From: Plasmodium brasilianum
Lineage: Eukaryota; Apicomplexa; Aconoidasida; Haemosporida; Plasmodiidae
Direction of reading: 5' to 3'
NCBI RefSeq assembly: GCF_023973825.1
Contig: NC_090121.1
Span: forward strand, 702,001 to 766,000
Length of the DNA: 64,000 nt
A program made the translations under genes and the position numbers. Each line of letters begins with the position of its first letter. Within the stretch, counting starts at the first letter, position 1. Below the pieces are notes generated by a model, which saw nothing but the letters and a program-made list of their open reading frames with translations, did not search any database and had not been told where the DNA came from. This document shows, one piece after another, positions 40,036-52,300 of the stretch.

Positions 40036-43005
40036 TTAGATATTATTTTGCATAAAAACGTTTAAAGCGTTTTTATTTTCATTTGTATATACACCCACCT
40101 CGGTAACAATATAACTGATATATTTGAGAGGGGTTACATCGTTACATATATTAGCAACATAAAAAGACTTGTCAGTGTTTGAATTAATTTTATTTATGTG
40201 TGATAAAACAGAGCTAAAAAGATTCGTTTCAATATAGTTATCTGTGCAAACATTTTTTATGTTCATATGACCAATGGAATTACAAATGGAATTGCAAATA
40301 TTATTACAACAAATTTTATCTTCTTCGAGTTTATTATATTCTGTTCGTTTGTTCAAATTATTTGGCATAGTATTAATATTAATACTATTTCTAAAATTTA
40401 AAGAGTACTTACTCTTTTCACAATAATTTTTATCACTCTTTAAATTAGAAAATACTTTATTATTTTTATTAACATTTTTATTATCATCATTTAAAAGATT
40501 TGCACAACTTTGTTTATAAGTTATGGAAATATTTGTACTCTCATTTTTAATATCGCGGAATACACTTATTGGTTGCTTTAGTATACCTTTTGTTGAAATG
40601 ATACTGCTACTATTATTACTTACTTCTTTAATATGACTCAAAGAAAACGTATTTCCTTTTTTTTCTTCTATGTTACTTTCTTCTTCGTTCATTTTATAAA
40701 TATTTAATTTTTCATAAAGACCGTCCTTTAAAATAGAATTTTCCCTTTTTTCCTCCTTGTAACTATTCATAAAAAAGGAAGTATTTTTTTCCTCTACAGT
40801 GCTCACACTTTTTAGTACATTATTACTCGATTCATGTTCTGTGCTTGTTTTAATATGAAGAGAATAACAAGAATTGCTACTGTATTGTTCTGTATTCTTT
40901 TCATAACCAATGTTCATTTCGTTTCCTTGAAATTTTTCTGTCGGTTGATCTTCACATGTTACAGTTTGCTCTTTCTTCTGAGTAGAGGTAAATTTACTTC
41001 CATTTTGTGAAGAATTAGCTCTTTTTAGCTGTGAAACACAATAAGTAATGATGGGTTTACCACAGACACTACTACTATTATTACTACATCTATTACCACT
41101 GCTACTATAACAACTGCTTCTATTTTCAACGCCGTTTTTACTGAATAAAACACTATTTGATTTAATATCTGCATACGATTCTATGAAGGTATTTAATTTT
41201 TTACTAAACATTAATCCATGATCCTCTTGTTTATCCCTTTGTGATGCACACTTGTGAGGAGTAGCATGATGATAGTGATGCATATATATATAATCATATA
41301 TATCTAAATTGTTATTTATATTATTCAAACTAAAACTATCAATAATAATTTTGTTACTTATTTTATATGTTTCACAAACAATATAAACATATATATTGTT
41401 TATATTTGACATCATACATATAATACTTGTTCCTACATAGCCATATACACTATTATGTATAATTGCGTCAATACCTAGTAATACCTTTGTACATCTCTTT
41501 ATATTATAAAAGAGACCACTAATTAATGTATAAGTAACTGGTATACCTAATTTTGTATATAATTTTATATTATATGAGTTTTTATATGGTTCTGAATCAA
41601 CTAATATGATTTCAAAATTTTTTCCTTTTTTCCTTGCTTTTACAATGGATAAATATATGTCATAATCAAAAGTATATATTAATAAAATATCACTATCATG
41701 AATTATATTTTCCGACACATAATTTGATATAATTATTGAAGGAATTACTATTTTCGTTCTTATATAATTATTAATATTATTCGTAATTATTACTTTCGTT
41801 TCTTCTAGTATACTTTTACCTATATGTTCACTTATCATATTTTTAAACCATCTAATCACTTCTCCCATGCTAATACTATGTTTTTTACACATAATAATAT
41901 AATTTATTTCTTTATCTATTACAACCTTCATATGTCTATTTATCGGTTCATATGGGGGCAATGTATAATCCTTTATAAATGATTTTAATGCAACTAACAA
42001 ATCAACATTCCTATGGTTATGAGTAGTATTAATATATTTGTTAAAAAATATACCTGTTCTTAATACATTTGGATGAATTTCATTTTGATTCAAGTCTAAT
42101 AATATTTTATCATATATATTTATTTTATCAAATATATCAAAATTATATAAATCTACATAATTTATTTTATCATGAGATAAAAAATGATATTGCTGCACAT
42201 TTGTCAAATTTATTCTTGTATTTAAAAAATTCTGAACAGGGCAGGTGTTAGATACCTGTGTTTCATTAATTGTTATATTCTTCTTTATAATATTTACATT
42301 TAATTTTGTTTTATTATTTAATGCATTTAATTTTACAGATTCAGATAATACAATATTTTTTCTTTCCTGATATATTATATCTCGTTCTTCATTTTCTCCC
42401 TCTTTATTTTTATTTTCTTCTGTTAACACTTTTTTCTTCTCTTTTTCAATTTCTTCCGTATTTTTCTCAAATCCACATTCCTTTTCATTTTTTTGTATCA
42501 ATTTACCTGTTACATTATGACTCAATGAAATATCATTGGATTTGTCAATAACTTGATATTTATTATTATTTGAATTATTTTTTGTCTTACCTGATTCAAT
42601 TAAATTTATTTTCTTCAAGTTATAATATATATTATATGGGAAAAGATAATTATCATCTCCATCACTGCTGTTGTAAGTTACATTATCTTCTTGCGATTTC
42701 AATGTCCTTTCATGTAATGGTTTGCATATCAAACAGCGGTGTTTAGTAAAGTAATGACATTTATAAATATTATTAATAATGCATAAAATGGAATAAAATG
42801 CTGTATTTTTTTCATTGTATGGTTTAATAAAGCTTTTAAATAATGTGTGTAAGAATGTTTTCTTACTAATATTTCTATTTAATGTTGAAACTCTCACATA
42901 TTTTTCATTTTTTAAAAAACTTTTCTTCAATTTCTCTTTATTAATTTTCCCATTAACTCTTTTTTTTTTTCTTTTAGCAAACATTAAATAAGATTTATCT
43001 TCCAT
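40036..43005 (-). CDS. EIF2B4: Translation initiation factor eIF2B subunit delta
   Basis: A single-exon 989-residue protein. eIF2B is the GDP/GTP exchange factor for eIF2, and delta is one of its three regulatory subunits. The signature C-terminal fold begins at about residue 335 (LLVALKSFIKDYTLPPYEP) and continues with ISMGEVIRWFKN, DILLIYTFDYDIYLSIVKA, FEIILVDSEPYK, LGIPVTYTLI, KVLLGIDAIIHNSVYGYVGT and YIVCETYKI, aligning segment by segment with delta subunits. A disordered Asn/Ser/Lys insert of roughly 350 residues then interrupts before the family's final motif NDVTPLKYISYIVTEVGVY at the very C-terminus. The N-terminal 330 residues are Lys/Asn-rich and parasite-specific, including a CxxC (HRCLICKPL) near residue 90. 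The protein is about twice the usual length because of these inserts. Identity is strong. Confidence 0.93.
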   Translation of the reverse strand: MEDKSYLMFAKRKKKRVNGKINKEKLKKSFLKNEKYVRVSTLNRNISKKTFLHTLFKSFIKPYNEKNTAFYSILCIINNIYKCHYFTKHRCLICKPLHERTLKSQEDNVTYNSSDGDDNYLFPYNIYYNLKKINLIESGKTKNNSNNNKYQVIDKSNDISLSHNVTGKLIQKNEKECGFEKNTEEIEKEKKKVLTEENKNKEGENEERDIIYQERKNIVLSESVKLNALNNKTKLNVNIIKKNITINETQVSNTCPVQNFLNTRINLTNVQQYHFLSHDKINYVDLYNFDIFDKINIYDKILLDLNQNEIHPNVLRTGIFFNKYINTTHNHRNVDLLVALKSFIKDYTLPPYEPINRHMKVVIDKEINYIIMCKKHSISMGEVIRWFKNMISEHIGKSILEETKVIITNNINNYIRTKIVIPSIIISNYVSENIIHDSDILLIYTFDYDIYLSIVKARKKGKNFEIILVDSEPYKNSYNIKLYTKLGIPVTYTLISGLFYNIKRCTKVLLGIDAIIHNSVYGYVGTSIICMMSNINNIYVYIVCETYKISNKIIIDSFSLNNINNNLDIYDYIYMHHYHHATPHKCASQRDKQEDHGLMFSKKLNTFIESYADIKSNSVLFSKNGVENRSSCYSSSGNRCSNNSSSVCGKPIITYCVSQLKRANSSQNGSKFTSTQKKEQTVTCEDQPTEKFQGNEMNIGYEKNTEQYSSNSCYSLHIKTSTEHESSNNVLKSVSTVEEKNTSFFMNSYKEEKRENSILKDGLYEKLNIYKMNEEESNIEEKKGNTFSLSHIKEVSNNSSSIISTKGILKQPISVFRDIKNESTNISITYKQSCANLLNDDNKNVNKNNKVFSNLKSDKNYCEKSKYSLNFRNSININTMPNNLNKRTEYNKLEEDKICCNNICNSICNSIGHMNIKNVCTDNYIETNLFSSVLSHINKINSNTDKSFYVANICNDVTPLKYISYIVTEVGVYTNENKNALNVFMQNNI

Positions 43006-43538
43006 TTTTTAGCCATAGGAAATTAATAAAACTTTTAAAATATTAAGTAAAAATTACGATAAAATGGATAAATGAAAAATAAAGCACGCAAAAATATATA
43101 CATATATATATATGATAGGGTTGTAATTAAATGGCCAATTACACGTTAATGGGGCCAAAAAGGGATAATAATTTGTCATTAATACATAATCTGTTGTAAT
43201 ACCTTATATACAGTATACACATATAAATACATATATTTGTATATATATACATATTTATGCACATATGCATATAACATATATACATATATAAATGCACGTA
43301 TACTTGAGTGTAACTAACGCATATATTAAAAAGTGGAGGCTCAAATAACATTAAAGCTTTATAAATTAAACATTTTAAGATGCATATAAAAATCTTTTTA
43401 TTTTTTTATATAAATACTTTCAAAAAAAAAAGAATATAGTTGAAAAAAAAAAAATATTATGACATGAGATACAAACAAAATTGTTGTATTTAATTACAAT
43501 AAAATGTGTAAAATATGAAAAATTATACGTATTACAAG

Positions 43539-43583
<45 letters not shown>

Positions 43584-44874
43584 TATAAACATACATGTGA
43601 AAAGAACTTTCTCTAACAAACATTTGTACCTCTTTGAACAAATGATACTAATTTTTTATTTTTCAATCACATGCATAACTGGGTTATTATTATCATTCAT
43701 TTTTCCTATAAATAAAAGAAATCAGGTTTAAAAAAGGGGGACAAGTATATAAGGAATAATAAGTACATGAAATTGTGCATTTAATCATAAATGTTCAAAT
43801 ATAATAAGTAAACTATGTAATTTTAAACCAAAGAAATATTACTATAATTTTGCTTCATTTAAAATTTTACCCTTTTTCGAATTTTAATAGTTATTAATAA
43901 AATCATTACTTACTTAAAAAGATCAGTAAACAATACAATAAAAATATGCATTGTACCAGTGTGACTCTTATGAATTTAATAGTACAATCGTACATTTTTA
44001 ATCGAAAAAATGACAAAATATGTATAACAAATTTATTTTTTTTTATTATATTTTTTAAAATTAAGTTACTAAAAAAAAATATGCGTGCCTTGTAGTATTA
44101 TATATATATATATTTATACATATACACAAACTTCAATAAAAAAAATGTATTACTTTTATATTTGCAAAAGTTTAATTATAATCTGAAAAATAAACCTTAT
44201 GTAAATCTATTAGTAAAAAATATACTTAAAAAAAGGTAAAACTGAAAAATAAAAGAGCATATTTTTTATAAAATCCAAAAAAAAAAAAAATTTATAAATT
44301 TAATTTTAAGCAAATATGCAGAATGTTAAGGTTTAGAAATAAAAATGTAGAAATATTAAATAATAATTTCATTCCTTTTTTTTTATATACGTATGATTGT
44401 AGTGTACATGCATGAAAATCTTATTTGCTATTATTAGGGATATAAGTATGAAGTGAAAAGTTTCCAAATATAGAAGCTGTATGCTTTTAATATAAACATA
44501 TGGGTACTTATGTATGTATATATTATATATACATATATATATATACATAAGAGTACTGTGATATCTGTTTCTTCCTTAACGTGTGTTTACCCCCAAAGAA
44601 TATTCGATTTATAGAAAACTACATAAAACATGTTTTTATTTGATTTTTGACATCGTAAAAAATAAGAAGATACAATAAGGTGTTACATCAGATGATATGC
44701 ATCCATATATATAAATTAAGACAGAAAAAATATATTGTTAGAAAAACCAATCACATTTCAATTTTTTTCAATGTTAAATAATTTTTTTTCGTATTCTCCA
44801 GAATTTTACAGATAAAATAAAAAAAAATAAAATAAAATGAGGTAGATGAATATAAAATATTACATGATATAATA
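43006..44874. other. Intergenic region between two minus-strand genes
   Basis: This holds the eIF2B-delta promoter side and the GDP-fucose synthase 3' UTR. It has TA microsatellites (about 43543-43580) and many short A/T runs. No coding exon, tRNA or structured RNA is evident to me. Confidence 0.7.
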
Positions 44875-46884
44875 TCATTTTCTTATATTTTCGTATTCTC
44901 TAATGAACCAATCAATAGTTTCTTTTAAACCTGCAGCGTCGCATTAAATGCATGTATAAATGGAAAAAAAAATTATTAATATAATATATATATATTATAC
45001 AATTTTTTTGAACAAACTAAATAATTTCGCAACATAATAATTATTTTTTTTTATTCTTATTATTTAACCTTCATTAATATCAGTAAATGAAAAGGATTTG
45101 TCTAATATTTTCATTAATTTTCCGTTACTTGATGTCTGAAAAAAAGTATAATAAAAAAAATTTTACTTGTGTGTTATATATTATATTTACTTAGTATTGC
45201 GCAGTTTCTGAAATTTTATATTTTTTTTTATTTTTTTATTTTGATTATCCTGAATATTATTGAATTTAAACCTTCTTGTGAATTCCATTGTCTTTTGTTT
45301 TGTCAAACTAACAAAAATGTAATTTTTTCGTGTGTATTTTTATAGCTCATTTATTAATTTTTTGTATATTTTATTTTTTTCTTTGTATCATTTTTGTTAA
45401 GAATTTTTTTCCATAAATATATACCAATATTTCATTGTTAAATCCTAAGTAACATTTAATTTTGTCAGCTAATTCTTTAACGGTTAATTCTGATTAAGAA
45501 ACAGTAAAAGGAATTGTTAACTATAATATATACTTGATTAAAAAAAAGGATTAAATATATTAAAGATATTAAAAGATTGAACATATTAAAGAAAATAAAA
45601 AGATATACGGATATCTGTTTTGCGCACCATTCGAAGGAATGTTAGTGGATAATATAATATTAAAAATATTATCTTTAATAATTGTTAAATTTTTTGAATA
45701 ATTAGTGTTCAGGATATAATATAATATATTATTTACATCTCTATTATAAATAAATTGCCTGACAGCTGTTCCATCACCCATAAGTTTTACGTTTGTGTTA
45801 TTCTCTGAAAAAAATAATTTTTTATAAATTGAAAAATATTTATAGAACTATATATACATGTTAAAAATAGTGTAAACATGTCAATTAAGAAATGAAACAA
45901 AAAGGAAAGGGAAAAAGCAAAAAGATATACCTTTAGCTAAGTACATTTTATGGATAATAGACGGAATTACATGAGAATTATCCAAATTAAAGTTATCATA
46001 TTTACCATATATGTTTGTGGGTATTATACATATCCATTCATAGTTATATTTTTCCCTATAAAACCTGACCAAAATTTCTAAAACTCTTTTCGATACACTA
46101 TAACCTTCATTACTTAAATGGCATCGTCCTTCGTGCATATTCTCTTCAATTAAAGGTAAATTACACTTTTCCGGAAAAATACAAGTAGATAAAGTAAATA
46201 TACCTCTAGTAATCTACAAGATCAATAAAAAAAAAATTTTTTTTAGCCAAGAAATGAATCCTCGATATAATGTATTACCATTTATTATTTATTATGTTTT
46301 ATCTTTTTATATAGACACAACTATTATATTCGTGTATATTCTATTTTTTCCTTTTTATTTCTTTCTAATAATAATCATTCTTTATAGCGCATATAATATA
46401 TATATATATATATACATATATTTATTTATTTTATTTTATTTTTTTTCTTCTATTCGGGCGTTTGTTTGTTTGATGATGCAATTATTTATATTTAAGACAA
46501 GTTTTTATACGTGTTTACAATATTTTTTTTTATTACCGAATACTTGTGGCACAGCTTAATTACATTTAAATTAATCTCTAAATTATTAACCAAAAACTGC
46601 AAATTATTATTTATGTTAGCGTATAGACCACCCACATGTGCCGCAAAATGTATTATGTCAGTAAATTCATTTTTTTTTAAAAAATTTTCAGTATCATCGA
46701 AATTTGTTAAATCACATACATTAGAACTTAAAAATATATATTTTTTAATTATTTTGTTATCATTTGAATTTATAATTATTTCACTTTCATTTTCTGTGAA
46801 ATCGACATTTTCACTTTTAATCACCTCTCGTAGACTATTTCCTAATAAACCAGATCCACCAGTTACTAGACAAATTCTTTTCAT
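44875..46884 (-). CDS. FS: GDP-L-fucose synthase
   Basis: This enzyme converts GDP-4-keto-6-deoxy-mannose to GDP-L-fucose (epimerase plus NADPH-dependent reductase), the donor for protein O-fucosylation. Seven exons, all phase-consistent on the minus strand: 46884-46537, 46213-45931, 45804-45628, 45489-45425, 45307-45272, 45135-45069, 44930-44875; 1032 bases, 343 residues, close to the human enzyme's 321. Motifs: N-terminal Rossmann VTGGSGLLG; HFAAHVGGLYAN; LSTCIFPEKCNLP with the catalytic Ser/Cys; GYSVSKR (the YxxxK pair); IIPTNIYGKYDNFN; HVIPSIIHKMYLAK; GDGTAVRQFIY; and C-terminal GLKETIDWFIREY. All catalytic motifs are present. Exons 5 and 6 are only 36 and 67 bases, so simple ORF calling captures barely half the protein. 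The acting partner GDP-mannose 4,6-dehydratase is not in the window. Confidence 0.95.
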
Positions 46885-49359
46885 ATTAAAAAAAAATTAA
46901 AATAACTGAAATAAAATAAATTGTAAAAAGGAAAATTCATAAATGTAGAACTTGTGTTACGCAACTATACACGAATTTGTGCGAACGAGTATACATATAG
47001 AAATGTAAAAAAAGAAAAAGAAAAAAAAGAAAAAAGTGTAATGATATAAACTTTTTTAAAGGAATGACCAACTACTTATATTTTGAAATATTAATGCATT
47101 TAATTATATATGATACATAGTAATTATGTAGTACTTGTAATACATTTTTCTTTTTTTTTTAATTTTTATTTGGAAAATGTTGCATAATAAGCTTTAAAAA
47201 AAAAATGAGAATTTTACATTTTATCCTTCTTATTTACAGGTCTTATAGCAATTATATTGTAATAAAAAAAATAAAAAAAAAAGGAAACAATGAGAGTAAA
47301 AAAGGAATAAATGAAATGAAAGAAAAAAATAGGAAGGAAAAAATATTAATATCAAAAAATGCTTAATAAAAGGAAAAATATGAATATATATCCCGCTCGA
47401 GAAAATGAACCAAAAGGTTTTTTTCCTTTTGCACACGTATATTTCTGGAAAACGCATGAAAAAAAAAATAAATAAATAAATAAATGCAATATATTCACAT
47501 ATAAACAAACGCACAAATAAATAAATCATAAATGTATATACATTCCGTCCTTTATTCTTATGATTTAAATGCTTAACAATTTATACTTTATACGACATGT
47601 CCAAAAAAAAAAAATAAGAATAAAATAATATTAAGACAGTAAAGACATAACACGTTTTTCACTTAATATATGTAATATTTATTAACATTAAGAGGAAAAA
47701 TATATTTGAAAAATAAAGAAGAGTGCACTTATTTTATGAATTATAATGAGCTGCTAACAGCTGTTGAAAGTAGATCAATACTAAGAGCAATAATTTACGA
47801 TGAAAGGGGGATTATATATTTTACGTAAAACATACATGTAAGTACATATTTGTACCATTTACTTACAAAAAAATTTTAATTTTTTTTCATCGAAAAATAT
47901 TTTGTATATTAATAATTTTTTTATTTTATTATTATACACAAAATGTGTTGCAATAAAATATTAGCTTATCACAAAATTGTACTTGATTTAATTTTTAATT
48001 TGTTTAACTTCATAATGATTCGAACAACTCTTTACGACTTTTTTAGAATTTCATATACCTTCTTATTTTTTACTAAGAAATTTTTTCTCCGAATGTTCCT
48101 TTTTTCAAATAATTCTATGGGTAGTTCATGTAATTTATAATTATCCTTTTTACGCTTACGTCATATTTTTTTATAATCTGCAATATTATTATTATAATTA
48201 TATTTATTTTTGTTTTTTTTGTGTACCTTTTTGCAGAAAATAAGAAAAAATAAAAAAGTTAAAGCAAATGTTAATTTTTAATTTTTCTAAAATTATAAAA
48301 ATTTATCAGACAATATAATTAATAAAAAAGAAAAAAAAAAAGGAATATATAACAGAAAGTTTTTCTTCACAATTTTACGTATTTAATTTGAAATTAAAAT
48401 CTAAATTGTTAATAGACAAGTTTTTTTTTTTTCCACATAAATTTATTAAAAAAAAATTCTTGTTATCTCGGGTATGTAAATAAACATTAAAGAAGAATTT
48501 TGTTTAATTTTTTTTTGTTTAACATGGTGGATTAAAACGATACATAACTTTCTTTTTACTCATTTCATTTGCTTGCAATATCTATTATTATGATCCCTTT
48601 AAACTGTGTACTTTAAAAAATAAAATGAACGGAAAAGAACGAAAAAAAAAAAGGGAAAATAAAAATTGCAAATGAAAATGTTAAATATAATACTCAAATG
48701 AAAAATTCTCATAAAAAAAAATTCTCTTTTTTGATGAAAATTAATACTGGAAATAAGAAAAAAAAGTAAAAAAAATGTGAAAAAAAGGAGATAAAAACGT
48801 GAAAAAAAAGGTAAAAAAAAAGTAAATAAGAAAAAATTTTCTTTCGATGTAACAGAACGAAACAAAAAGAACAAAATTGTCTTTTCTCGGATCAACACAC
48901 AGCGAATTTTTTCTTTTTATCCTGCACATTCTTTATAAAAAAGAATTAAAATTAAAAAAAAAATTTATATATATATAATATATAGTTTTTGATACTATAA
49001 TATTAAAAATTTAAACATATATATATTTTTTTCATGGATAAGTTTAATTTTAAAAATTTTCTTCTCCATAAAAATTACACATCTTATAATGATAGCTGAA
49101 AGAAACGCAAACTAGAAATATTCTAAATAAATATTCAATAAGGTAAAATAAAATATAATTAAATATTTGTCCATGTATATTAGTAATGTGTGCTGTGTAA
49201 AAAAAAAAAAAAAAAGGAAAAAAAATTAGAAATATTCACTATTAAATATTTGCGTTGAAGTTTATTTCTCCTCCTCCTAATTGTACTTTTTTTTTTTTTT
49301 TTTTTTTTTTTTTCTTTTGTTTATTTTATATCTTTATAGAATAGCATTACAAACTAATA
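46885..49359. other. Divergent intergenic region
   Basis: Head-to-head spacer between GDP-fucose synthase (-) and the secreted repeat protein (+), so two promoters are expected. It has purine-rich stretches (about 47265-47350 and 48760-48830) and A/T runs. A T run of about 25 bases (about 49287-49312) lies just before the secreted protein's start. No gene is seen; the short open frames are Phe/Lys-rich shadows of the T and A runs. Confidence 0.7.
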
Positions 49360-52300
49360 ATGCTACGAATTGCTTATTTTTCTCTTTCCTTTATTATTCT
49401 GTCCTTTTTATTTTTTTCTGGTCATAATGCATTACCGAATGAGGAAGACAAAAATAAAAAAGCTATACTGTTAGCTTTATTAACTAATACGTTTATCAAT
49501 AATAAAGAATATAAAAATGGAGAAGATATAAATATTGCATTAGAAAATATAAATAATATGAAATTACACCCAACTGATAATGATAAATTTGATAAATTTT
49601 TGGATGCACTCTTTAAACATCATAATATTTATGTAACTTTGGACGATCACGATAAAAGAATAATACATATCTCGGGGGTGTTAAGTGAATTTTATGTTGA
49701 TGTAGATACATTAACTGAGGAAAAACAAAAAGAATACTTTAACACTTTTTATGAAAAAGGACATACCTTGATTAATTTAATATTACACAGTAATTTAATA
49801 CACACTAAACATGACAAAGATGTGAATAAAGAAAATCATAAAGAAGAAACAAAACCAAATCACCCGGACAGTCCAATACCTGATGAAGAGCCTAATCTTG
49901 AGAAGGAACCTATACCTGATGACGTTTCTAAGGGTGAAGTAAATCATCAGCTTAATTATAATAATGTGTATGATAGCGATATCGAGGTTGAGTCAAATCA
50001 TGAGGTTGAGCCAAATCATGAGGTTGAGCCAAATCATGCGGTTGAGCCAAATCATGCGGTTGAGCCAAATCATGCTACTGAACCAAATCATGCGACTGAG
50101 CCAAATCATGCGGTTGAGCCAAATCATGCGACTGAGCCTAATCCTGAGAATGAACCTAATCCTGAGAATGAACCTATACCTGATGACGTTTCTAAGGGTG
50201 AAGTAAATCATCAGCTTAATTATAATAATGTGTATGATAGCGATATCGAGGTTGAGTCAAATCATGAGGTTGAGCCAAATCATGAGGTTGAGCCAAATCA
50301 TGCGGTTGAGCCAAATCATGCGGTTGAGCCAAATCATGCTACTGAACCAAATCATGCGACTGAGCCAAATCATGCGGTTGAGCCAAATCATGCGACTGAG
50401 CCTAATCCTGAGAATGAACCTAATCCTGAGAATGAACCTATACCTGATGACGTTTCTAAGGGTGAAGTAAATCATCAGCTTAATTATAATAATGTGTATG
50501 ATAGCGATATCGAGGTTGAGCCAAATCATGCGGCTGAGCCTAATCCTGAGAATGAACCTATACCTGATGACGTTTCTAAGGGTGAAGTAAATCATCAGCT
50601 TAATTATAATAATGTGTATGGTAGCGATCATGAGGATGAGACAAATCATGAGACCGAGTTCAAACAAGAAGAGACTCACAATTATGAGTATGAGGCCAAG
50701 CAAGAGGATGAACATAAGGAACATTATGAACACAGTCATACGAATGAACCCGAAAAAGAAGTCGCACACAGTTATGAGGCCGAGCACAAAAAAGAAGACA
50801 AGCCCATGCAAGAGAATGAAGAGAACTACCAATATGGAGACGATCAAGAATATGATGAAGAAGAATTTAAGAATAAGAATGTTGAATATATACAAAAGAA
50901 ATTAAAAAATTTGCTTGCGATGAAAAGTATTAAATTAAATAATAACTCAAATGGAGAATTTAAAGTTAATTTTTACACAAATTATGTGAATTATATCAAC
51001 CAGCCCCCCTCAAACAGTGGATCTAATCATCAGGAGAAATATGAATATACTGAAATAAATCAAGAGAGTAAAAAGAAAAAAAAAAAAGCGACAAAATGGA
51101 TTATAACAGTTATTTTGTTAAGGAAGTGCCCACTGTAGTAGGTGAAGATGAGGGAGAAGGGGATGATATTGTGAATACAAATGATATTAAACAGGTGAAT
51201 GAAAATTTATATAATACAAATAAAGCATATGATCATATGTATAATAAAAAGATTGAAGGGATGGAAGAAAAAGCTAATAAATATTATCCGTATGATGACT
51301 CAAGTGAATACGCAGACAACGCAAGATATTTGAAAAAAGGGAATGAGCTGAACAAAGAAGGTAACAATTATTATTATTATGATGATGGAAAAACTCAACA
51401 TCGTAGGAGTAACGAGTACGAGCAAGATAGAGGAAATATAAATGGGATGAAAATGAGTAATAAAAAACCCGGAAAAAGCGAGGCGAAGGCTTCACATTTT
51501 CCGTACACTTACTACAATCCATATTATATGTATAGTCTGAATAGCACCGGATCCCCAAAATATAATAGTAATAGTAAATACAATAATGGGTACACTAATG
51601 GGCACAATAATGAATACAACTATGAATACAGCAATAAATACAACGACAAATACAACGACAAATACAACAACAAATACAGTAATAAATACAGTAATAAATA
51701 CAATAATGAATACAATAATGAATACAATAATGAATACAATAATGAATACAATAATAAATACAATAACGAATACAATAATAAATACAATAATAAATACAAT
51801 AACGAATACAATAATAAATACAATAACGAATACAACAATAAATACAACAATAAATACAACAATAAATACAGCGATAAATACAGCGATAGATACAAAAAAT
51901 ATAATAATAATTATTATAATAATTATAATAAAAAGCAAAACAAAAAGAGCCTGTACGATTTCATGCTTCAGAAGAAGGCTTTAGAAAAAGAACATATGCT
52001 AAAAAACAATTATGAAAACCAAGAGAGTAATACAAAAAAAAATAAAATAGGATTATTCTTGGATATACTAACAGAACTTGCTCGTTACATAGAGTCAACT
52101 ATTAACAAGAATAAAATAAATGCAAGCAAAATGAAAAATAATCAATTGGGCGATAATAAACATGATGCTATACAACAGAGTAAAAAACGACCTATACATA
52201 AAAGAAAAGAAATGAAAAGTAGGAAAATGAAAACAAAAACTGATTTGGTAGATGAAAAAGAAAAAGAAAAAATTCAAGATACTATGTTTGTTAAAATTGG

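Noticed and set aside
49964..50895. Alternate-frame repeats (Met/Ser/Gln/Leu and Trp/Leu/Ile) of 72-212 codons
   Set aside because: They are other readings of the EPNH repeats; the main frame has a signal peptide and matches the flanking folded regions.
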